From the NCBI RefSeq assembly GCF_040813715.1, contig NZ_JBFOCH010000015.1: a stretch of DNA of 64,000 bases; one strand, 5' to 3'. This stretch comes from Mesorhizobium_K marinum. Its GTDB lineage: Bacteria; Pseudomonadota; Alphaproteobacteria; Rhizobiales; Rhizobiaceae. Below are positions 54,620-62,000 of the stretch, piece after piece; within the stretch, counting starts at the first letter, position 1; each line of letters begins with the position of its first letter. Under the pieces are notes generated by a model that was not told where the DNA came from, ran no database searches, and saw nothing but the letters and a program-made list of their open reading frames with translations. A program made the translations under genes and the position numbers.

Positions 54620-54740
54620 GGCGGGCGCCAAAAAAATGTCCGGCCGCTTGGGGCAGCCGGACAGGCAGGACGGGCTATGNAGCGGGCGCCAAAAAAATGC
54701 CCGGCCGCTTGGGCGGCCGGACAGGCAGGACGGGCTATGG
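54620..54740. repeat. Unmerged contig ends around N at 54680; bmp-msrA spacer
   Basis: Bases 54621-54679 recur as 54682-54739 with a few differences, doubling the msrA terminator. The whole 304-base spacer 54448-54751 holds this join and the bmp upstream region, which has an AT-rich stretch at 54560-54600; I see no further gene. Confidence 0.85.
54691..54720 (-). terminator. Rho-independent terminator of msrA
   Basis: Perfect 8-bp stem CCGGCCGC/GCGGCCGG with a TTGG loop (54701-54720), followed on the minus strand by GCA and seven T (54697-54691). An imperfect duplicate lies at about 54630-54660. Confidence 0.8.
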
Positions 54741-54751
54741 CGCCCGCAGGC

Positions 54752-55417
54752 TCAGGCCGCCGGCACGGCCGGCAGCGCGCAGGCGACGCCGGTCCCCTTC
54801 AGATTGCAATAGCCGTAGGGGTTCTTCGCCAGGTACTGCTGGTGCTCTGCCTCGGCGAAGTAGAAGGCCGGCGCCGGCGCGATCTCGGTGGTGATCCGGC
54901 CGCGGCCGGCCGCCTTGAGCGCCGCTTCGTAGGCGTCCTTCGACGCCTGCGCGGCTGCCAGCTGCTCGGCTCCGAAGGCGTAGATCGCCGAGCGGTAGGT
55001 GGTGCCGACGTCGTTGCCCTGGCGCATGCCCTGGGTCGGGTCGTGCGCCTCCCAGAAGATCTTCAGCAGGTCGGCGTAGGAGACGATTCGCGGGTCGAAC
55101 ACCACCAGCACCACCTCGGCGTGACCGGTCATGCCCGTGCAGGTCTCCTGGTAGGTCGGGTTGGGCGTGGTGCCGCCGGCATAGCCGACCGCCGTGACCC
55201 AGACGCCGTCGGTCTCCCAGAACATGCGTTCCGCGCCCCAGAAGCAGCCGAGGCCGAACATCGCGGTTTCGAGGCCTTCCGGGTAGGGGCCCGTGAGCGG
55301 CCGGCCCGAGACGAAATGGTCGCTCGCCGTCGGGATGGGGCGGTCGCGGCCCGGCAACGCCTCGCCGGGCTTGGGCATCTGGATCTTCTTGTTCAGCATG
55401 TCACTGAGGAAAAACAC
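54752..55417 (-). CDS. msrA: Peptide-methionine (S)-S-oxide reductase MsrA
   Basis: Repairs oxidised methionine (S-sulfoxide) using thioredoxin. The 221-residue protein has the active-site GLGCFWGAERMFW with Cys58, GYAGGTTPNPTYQETCTGMT, GHAEVVLVVFDPRIVSY and HDPTQGMRQGNDVGTTYRSA. A late Cys pair (YCNLKGTGVAC) can resolve the disulfide. The GTG at 55417 is taken as start since AAGGAGAT lies 4 bases before it; an ATG six codons in is the alternative. No signal peptide, so cytoplasmic. Confidence 0.95.
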   Translation of the reverse strand: MFFLSDMLNKKIQMPKPGEALPGRDRPIPTASDHFVSGRPLTGPYPEGLETAMFGLGCFWGAERMFWETDGVWVTAVGYAGGTTPNPTYQETCTGMTGHAEVVLVVFDPRIVSYADLLKIFWEAHDPTQGMRQGNDVGTTYRSAIYAFGAEQLAAAQASKDAYEAALKAAGRGRITTEIAPAPAFYFAEAEHQQYLAKNPYGYCNLKGTGVACALPAVPAA

Positions 55418-55459
55418 TGGAATCTCCTTGTTGGGCGGCGCCAGGGCGCCTGCCTGGCC

Positions 55460-55786
55460 TCAGCGTTCGGCGACGAAGCGCCCGATGCGCCGTTCCGGCC
55501 GGCGGCCGATGGCGTAGAGCAGGAAGGCGAGCACGCCGAACACGGCAAAACCCGGCTGGTCGAGCAGGGACGTCATGATCGGGTTCCAGACCAGCGGGTG
55601 GGTGTTCTCCACGATGAAGACGCGGACCTGCTCGAGCGTGCCCGGCGACACGCTCGCCCAGCTGTCCCTGAGCGGGGTGAGCACGAGGCGCGACGCGGCG
55701 ATGGTGCGGGTGACGTCGAGCACCGCCATGATAACGGCGACGGCCAGCGCGAAGGTCGCCATCAGCCGGAACAGGAAGCGGAACAT
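55460..55786 (-). CDS. Small membrane protein, unknown function
   Basis: A 108-residue protein with two membrane segments (MATFALAVAVIMAVLDVTRT near residues 9-28; PGFAVFGVLAFLLYAIGRRP near 80-99) joined by a periplasm-sized loop containing SWASVSPGTLEQVRVFIVEN. I have seen similar proteins as conserved rhizobial hypotheticals but know no function. The ATG at 55786 starts just before the first membrane segment; the longer frame upstream is not protein-like. It is 42 bases upstream of msrA on the same strand. Confidence 0.7.
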   Translation of the reverse strand: MFRFLFRLMATFALAVAVIMAVLDVTRTIAASRLVLTPLRDSWASVSPGTLEQVRVFIVENTHPLVWNPIMTSLLDQPGFAVFGVLAFLLYAIGRRPERRIGRFVAER

Positions 55787-55963
55787 GGCAATCCTTCTGC
55801 TGGCGCCGCGCCGGGGCGTCGATCCTGCGCCCGCCGGTCCGGCCGATCTGTGTGGAGCATGGCTGACAGATATTGCGTCGGGCGCGTTTCCGCAACGTCC
55901 GACCGCATTTTCGGCCGCGCCGGCCGCGTCGGCCGGCCGGGCGAACGAATAATGCACACCGGC

Positions 55964-55992
55964 CTTGGCATTCGGCGCGGGATCGACTAGAT
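55964..55992 (+). promoter_or_regulatory. tRNA-Ser promoter
   Basis: CTTGGC (55964-55969), 17-base spacer, CTAGAT (55987-55992), ending 39 bases before the tRNA. A GC-rich discriminator (CAGCCCCGCGCC) follows, as usual for stable RNA promoters under stringent control. Confidence 0.6.
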
Positions 55993-56031
55993 CAGCCCCG
56001 CGCCGGCAAAGCTTCCAGGCCCGGCGCGCGC

Positions 56032-56121
56032 GGAGAGGTGGCCGAGTGGTCGAAGGCGCACGCCTGGAAAGTGTGTAGGCGGGGAACCGTCTCGCGGGTT
56101 CGAATCCCGCTCTCTCCGCCA
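56032..56121 (+). tRNA. tRNA-Ser(GGA)
   Basis: A 90-base class II tRNA. The acceptor GGAGAGG pairs with TCTCTCC before the discriminator G and an encoded CCA (56119-56121). The anticodon loop CTGGAAA gives anticodon GGA (reads TCC and TCT). A long variable arm follows, then the T-loop GGTTCGAATCC. It lies at the junction between normal genomic composition and a low-GC stretch, and tRNA-Ser 3' ends are frequent integrase targets. Confidence 0.97.
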
Positions 56122-57067
56122 TGAACATAATAGAATCAGTAAGATATTTGATATTTATAATACCCGCCAACCGTCCCGCCGATGCGGGGTGCGCTTATCG
56201 GCGACAATCTGAGACCTACCCCGCAAGCAAATGCCCACCCATCGGCGCGACGGCAGCGTTGACCGAATGAGTCCTATTCGAACTATCCANAAATGCAGCG
56301 CAACATATTGAAATAAAATAACTTCATGTCTGGAAGCTTACGGTCAGCCCCTACGCAGCCCCTAAATTCTTGGCGCTGCCGGCGGCAGAGGGACGCGCAC
56401 TGACGAACCCGTCAATCTGACAACGTGTGGCCGGCTTGGACGCCCCGGACATGGCGGCACCGCTGCCACGCAGGCACCCCCCCCCCGGCCTCGCCCGATT
56501 GCGCGTCGGTTTCGCTTACCTAGCTACGTCGACAAAGTGNTTTGATATTTATAATACCCGCCAACCGTCCCGCCGATGCGGGGTGCGCTTATCGGCGACA
56601 ATCTGAGACCTACCCCGCAAGCAAATGCCCACCCATCGGCGCGACGGCAGCGTTGACCGAATGAGTCCTATTCGAACTATCCAAATGTCCGACCTGGCAT
56701 CCCGCCCCTCCCATGATCGCGCGCTCGGTATCGCCCGAACGACCGGGGAGGTGCGTATTGTGAGATGTCAAATTTCAAAAAAGCCCGGCCGTCCAGTTCT
56801 CAGTGGCCGCATCAACCCGATGACGGGGNGCGCGTCGGTTTCGCTTACCTAGCTACGTCGACAAAGTGCGCACTGCCCCAACTTTTTGACAGAACGGTCA
56901 AACGAAACGACGCGAGGCTCCTTCGGCCGCTCGGTGGGAATCCTGGCGAACCTTGCCCGTCGGTTGTTTGGCAAGCGTCGACGGAATACGAGAGAACCGC
57001 TAGTTGGGGCCGCAACTCCTGCCGCCAACGTATAGCCGACCCTAAATTCCTTCAGTTTTTTTGGTTC
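56122..57067. other. Island edge without recognisable gene; three N joins, contigs apparently swapped
   Basis: No convincing gene, integrase or RNA is visible. The first 40 bases have 7 G+C. Bases 56147-56289 recur as 56541-56683, and 56501-56539 recur as 56830-56868, around N at 56290, 56540 and 56829. The overlaps imply that the small contig 56291-56539 belongs after 56541-56828. A run of ten C lies at 56477-56486. Short frames here lack family features. A tRNA-proximal integrase could have been lost or sit at the far island end. Confidence 0.75.
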
Positions 57068-59044
57068 CTACCCGACAAACTCCACAACGTCCCTCATGCG
57101 CGACGAGACAAGACGGATAACACGAGCCAAGTCGCTGCCCTCGTTTCGAAGCGTAATCACCAATGTGTCAATTGGACGGGTAAGCGGAATCATGCACCAG
57201 CGCCAAGCAACTGTGTCGGCGTTGGCTTCAGGGTCGATCACCGAACCTTGGGCTTCAAGATCGGCAAGTGCTGTTCCCCGCTTGAGCGCCCAAAACTCAT
57301 CAAGGCCATCCAGGATGGCAGCCCACCCTTCTAGTCCACGGCACGATTCGTACTGCACTATACGAAGACTAGCTGTCGATCGGGGGAAGGTGCGACGCGT
57401 TGCATCGTCGACGCCATCCCATGCCTCCCACAACTTGGCTTCGAACGCTTGGGCGAGTTCGCTTCGACGGACTCCACCTTCTATGGAAGTTGCCGCAGGC
57501 GGAATGCAATGCAGAAGGTCCACAGGCATATTGCCGGCTTCGATGGCTTGGCGAAGTATTTTTTGTTGCAAGTCGTCAAGTCTGGCGTAGTCCCCAGGCG
57601 CGACGATGACCCTGCCGCCCGGCGCTTGCTTGTTCGGCGTGACGTGCCATTGGAAGCCTGCCTCCTCGGCAACCGTATTGAGGAAGCGGCAGAGGTTAGC
57701 CTTCATGCGCAGTCCCTCGCGAAGGCTCTTGGTCCTCACCTGCGAAGAAGCGGCGGCAACTTGTGCCTGCCAGTTAGTTGCCGCGCCGCGTACGAGTTGT
57801 GAGACACCATCCACCAGCGCGATTCTTGCCGGACCATAGAGCCTTGCTAGCAAGTCTGCTTCCGCTTGCGGCCAATCCTGTGCCTCGTCGACAAGTATGG
57901 CATCGAAGGCCAGATCAAGCGGATCAGAGGCTATAGCGCGCGCGACTTCATCCGGTTGGAGCGCTCCTTCGTCGAAGTACCTAAGCGCCTCGCTGCACTT
58001 CCCTTCATATTCACCGAAGTTCACTTCGCCGGCTCGGGCGAGACCCAGTCGAAGTAGCCAAGAGTGCATGAAGGACATTACCGTGCGCACGCGGATTCCC
58101 CCGGCTTCGCCATCGCCCGGGATGCCCATTAATGCGAGCGTCCTTTGGATGTCGGCAGCAAGGGCAGTGTTGTAGGTGAGGACAAGCGAGCGCGTGCCTC
58201 GCGACTGGAAGGCTTCGTACGCGGCCTGCAACATGAGGATCGTCTTGCCGGTTCCGCCGTTCCCACGGATGTGAACGCGTTCGTTTCCTAGCAGCTCGGC
58301 AATCTCGCGTGCCTCGGTCGGCCGTGCCGCGATGCGATCCATGCGCCTGCGGTCAAGATTGGAAGGAATGAGCGGCGTTAGCAGCGAACTGGCAAGGATG
58401 CTTTGCATGGTCTCGTGGTCTCCAGATGAGATCACATATTCGTCTCCATGCTTTCGTAGTTCCCCGACCGTGGCCATTGCCATCAGCAAGGCCGACGCAT
58501 CGAAAGTGGCGGGGACTGCTCCCGCTTGGGGATGCTGGATGCCGCGATGCCGTGGGAGTTCGTTGATCCCTCGAAGGATAACGGAGCGATAGACCCAAGG
58601 ATTGGTCCCGGTGGTTTCTCGCAGATATTGGCGCAGGGAATAGAGTTGGGCGTCGTTTTGGTCGGTGGCGCTCTTCCAGCCGTCCTTGTACTTGACGCTT
58701 ACGCCGCCGGCGACGATCTGCATGGCGGTTGCAGCATGATCCTTTACCTCGATGGCGGCGACGAAGGACTTCACGCGGACCTTTGCACCGAGCAGGCTAT
58801 TGCCATCCGCGTCTTTTACCGCTGCCTTGGGGATGACATAGCGGCGACCTACGATCATGCCAACGATCACTACGTCGACGTCGCTGACCTTTTGGCCCGA
58901 GAGCTTGATGCTAGAAGCTATCTTAATATGGTCTTCGCTAGCCGGCGTCGCTTCGATTCCTGGCCATGTACGCATGAGAGCGTCGCGGACAAGGAGTGCC
59001 GCTTCATGCTCGGGGCTCCCGGGCTCGCCAATGACCTCGATCAC
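57068..59044 (-). CDS. NERD nuclease-domain/UvrD-like helicase fusion
   Basis: A 658-residue protein. Residues about 1-140 look like a nuclease-related NERD domain: Asp55/Asp57 in VSDVDVVIVG and Glu99-Val-Lys101 in FVAAIEVKDH form a PD-(D/E)xK-type site. A superfamily 1 helicase follows: Walker A GNGGTGKT (261-268), DEAQ box (ILVDEAQDW, 386-389), motif III-like VDGVSQLVRG, SCRGLEGW (567-574) and PLTRPIDTLVIT with Arg623. The GTG at 59044 overlaps the stop of the big helicase gene (GTGA), which fixes the start. It probably cuts or unwinds DNA together with that helicase. Codon use is less GC-biased than in the chromosomal genes. Confidence 0.85.
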   Translation of the reverse strand: MIEVIGEPGSPEHEAALLVRDALMRTWPGIEATPASEDHIKIASSIKLSGQKVSDVDVVIVGMIVGRRYVIPKAAVKDADGNSLLGAKVRVKSFVAAIEVKDHAATAMQIVAGGVSVKYKDGWKSATDQNDAQLYSLRQYLRETTGTNPWVYRSVILRGINELPRHRGIQHPQAGAVPATFDASALLMAMATVGELRKHGDEYVISSGDHETMQSILASSLLTPLIPSNLDRRRMDRIAARPTEAREIAELLGNERVHIRGNGGTGKTILMLQAAYEAFQSRGTRSLVLTYNTALAADIQRTLALMGIPGDGEAGGIRVRTVMSFMHSWLLRLGLARAGEVNFGEYEGKCSEALRYFDEGALQPDEVARAIASDPLDLAFDAILVDEAQDWPQAEADLLARLYGPARIALVDGVSQLVRGAATNWQAQVAAASSQVRTKSLREGLRMKANLCRFLNTVAEEAGFQWHVTPNKQAPGGRVIVAPGDYARLDDLQQKILRQAIEAGNMPVDLLHCIPPAATSIEGGVRRSELAQAFEAKLWEAWDGVDDATRRTFPRSTASLRIVQYESCRGLEGWAAILDGLDEFWALKRGTALADLEAQGSVIDPEANADTVAWRWCMIPLTRPIDTLVITLRNEGSDLARVIRLVSSRMRDVVEFVG

Positions 59045-62000
59045 GATTGAAGCCTGAGATAGTAGGCTGCCATTCGCGAGGCGAAGTCGCGCATGTCGAC
59101 GAACTCGGGCTGAAGTCCCTTCGACAGGAGCTCGTCCCGCGCTGCCGATTGCTCGGCTTGCAGGTAGCCTTCCATCGTGTGCCAAAGTGGATGTCCAAGG
59201 ACCAGTGCCTTTCGGCCGTTCGAAAGGAAGGCAAGCCCGTTTGCGTAGTCTTCGGTGACAGGCGTGCCTGCATCGGCACAAAGCCTGGTGAAAGCCTTGA
59301 CGGCAGAATCTTCGGCGCTGCTTCCAATCCACCTTCCGGCGGGAAGCGGATTGCCTAGAACGAGGTCGGCCATGTCGAGCGCGAGGCGCCAATCAAGTAT
59401 GCCGTGGCTGAAACGGTTGGCGTAGTTCCGTAGGCAATCTGGACAAGACCGGTCGCAATCACGTGCGTGATGGTCGGCTTGCCATTTCGGCGAGACGACC
59501 GCGTGGTAGGAAAGCAACGCTTCTCGCAAGTTGACAGGATTTGCCGCCCACCTTGAGTATCCCGCGCCATTTTCAAGTGCGTCTGCAACAAACACCTGCT
59601 CGGTTTCGCAACCGTCCTTTCGGAAGGGCTGGCGCCCGATACGAAATTCTCCCGGGTCCACGTCAAGGGCGGTAGCAAGCGCAAGCTTCGTGAACTCGGC
59701 AAACGACGCGATGGCGCCGCGCGCCGAAGGTTGATTCCGCACGTCAAGCATTCCTTGCTTGCCCACTCCCGGCGCGCCCTCGATGTAGTAGCTCAGCACG
59801 TCGGTTGTGAAGATTGCCCCGATGGCTCCCCGGGTGAACGGCGTAGCGCCAGGCACGTCATCCCATGGGACATCCTCACGGTAGAGGCGTGGCTCGCGCA
59901 CGGACACGCGCTCGTAGGGCTCCTGGAAAAACGCGAAAAGCTGCCCGCGATTATCGTTGACGACGGCCACCGGCCCTTCGCCAAGCGCGATCTTCATCGG
60001 CCCGCAACCTTCGTTGCCGAACACTTGCTCGAAGGCCCGTACGGGCGATGGCAATGCCGGGCCGCGTTGCCTTTGGCCATCGTAATCCTTGCGCCGGAAG
60101 GAGGCCAAGAAGCCCTTGGGCTGGTAAAGAGGGAATGGGTTGGACGGCTGGCCGCAGGTAGCGCATGCATCGGAGGCGTTCGCTGCGATCGTACCGCACG
60201 AAGCTTCCGTGCAGCGCGTGTAGACCAGGGCCGTGCCGAGCGGCTGGGGCTCATTATGAACCCCGTTGGGCCCGTCCTTGCGGAAAACGAAGCCGCAAGC
60301 GGTATTGAGCTGCTTGTCTTTTGGGATTTCGGCGCCCGGTGAAAAAGCCCAAACCGCGTGGTCGAGTGGCCGGTCGCTAATAATAACGTCGTCGAGACGG
60401 TTCGGCTTGGCGCGGTCATGGAACAAGCTTCGGACCTGAGTCGGGAAGCCGAACATCGGGAGAATGCCTGCCACGGCCAGCCTATGGCTTAGCTCTTCTT
60501 GGATGAACTGCGTGCTTGCGACGACGGCGTCGATCGCAAGGACAAGCTCGTGCCTTGCGTAGGCGACAAGCGCATCGACTTTGCCGTCGAGTGGCGTATG
60601 GGCTACTAGGCGTTCGACTACGATCGGCACGTCCGGTGAGGAGGCAAGCCAGCTAGCAATTCCGTCCCGATACGTGCTTGCCCAGGCGTCCTTGCGGCCG
60701 AATATGCCATGGATGCTCTCCTCGGTTCGGGCCGGGGCCTGCGGATGCTGCGCGAACGCGCGGCGCAAGCATTCAGCGGAGACCACCCTGCGCACGATTT
60801 CTGGCCTTGAAAGATCGAGCTTTGGTTGCGGGGGGAGATCCCCTGTCATGCGCTCTGGATTGTTGAAGTAGTATTCATCATGCGCCGCGCCACGCGAGAT
60901 CGTGATGGCGTAGGAGAAAGCTTGTCCTGCGCGTCCAGCCCGGCCCACGCGCTGTTGGTAGTTGAATCGTTGCGGCGGCATGTTTGCCATCATGACGAGC
61001 TTCAAGGAGCCGATGTCGACGCCGACCTCCATCGTCGTCGTGACGGACAACGCATCAAGCCCATTTATGATAGGCGATTCGCCATCAAGGAAGGCCGTGC
61101 CCTTGAACAGCCTCTGCCGGTTGCGTTGCTCGGAGATGGGCTTTGTTTGTCCGGTCAACTCCGCTGCGGACAACCGATGTGCAGGTTCGCGTGATACCCA
61201 AGCGTAGTAATCCTCGCCAGGGTTTTCGACCCTGCTAAATGTCCTGCAGTCGCAATGCGGGGTGGTGCATGCCGTTATCGGCAAGACCATGGTGCGCCTT
61301 GAGCAAGAATCGCAACGGAATAGCGGACGCTCGCCACGAGGAACGAGCACGAGCTTGAGGCTCGAATGGTTGTTCACCTGCAGCAGCCAGTTTGCGTTGA
61401 TCACTCCACGGTCTTGGAGATGGGTCGCTATGTCGGCCCCGAGCTCCTTGGCATCGCGTCCGACGAGGGCGGCAGCTTTTTCGATGTAGGACCTAGCCTT
61501 GGCGGGAATGGACGTTGCCTGCCGCGTTTTCTCGCCAACCATGTTCCGTGCATGACCTAGGATGCGCACGACATTTGCAATGATCCCATTCGCCACAGCC
61601 TCTTCGAGGCCGAGAGCTTGGGCATGGGGACCGTCGACCTCGATGCTGGCCACGCCCATCGATTCCAAGTCGCGGCCAGCTCGGTCGAAGAGGGAATAGG
61701 CCAGTTGCAACGAAAACTCTTGCATGAGCCGCGTCCGGCCATCGCTTGCAACGGCCGCCGGCAACGGCTCCCAGTCGTCCGGCGATGGTGGGTCGAAGAA
61801 GCGCCACCAAGGTGATCCGTCGTACACCGCGAGGCTTGCGCCGGGCCCTGCCGGATTTTGTCCAAGCGCAACAAGCGAACTGCGCATGCCGGCAAGCAAG
61901 GTCGGCCAGGTCGTACGCGCATCGGATATGCTCGCGTCGTGTCGTTCGATGAGGTCCTTTTCCGCCTTTCCAGCAGCATTCAGCTTGGCCAACTTAACTG

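Noticed and set aside
56477..56486. Run of ten C as a phase-variation tract
   Set aside because: It lies in a non-coding small contig with no promoter or frame that it could switch, and homopolymers are error-prone in draft assemblies.
56122..57067. Integrase or excisionase gene next to the tRNA
   Set aside because: Translations of all short frames lack recombinase motifs; the stretch is disordered by three N joins.
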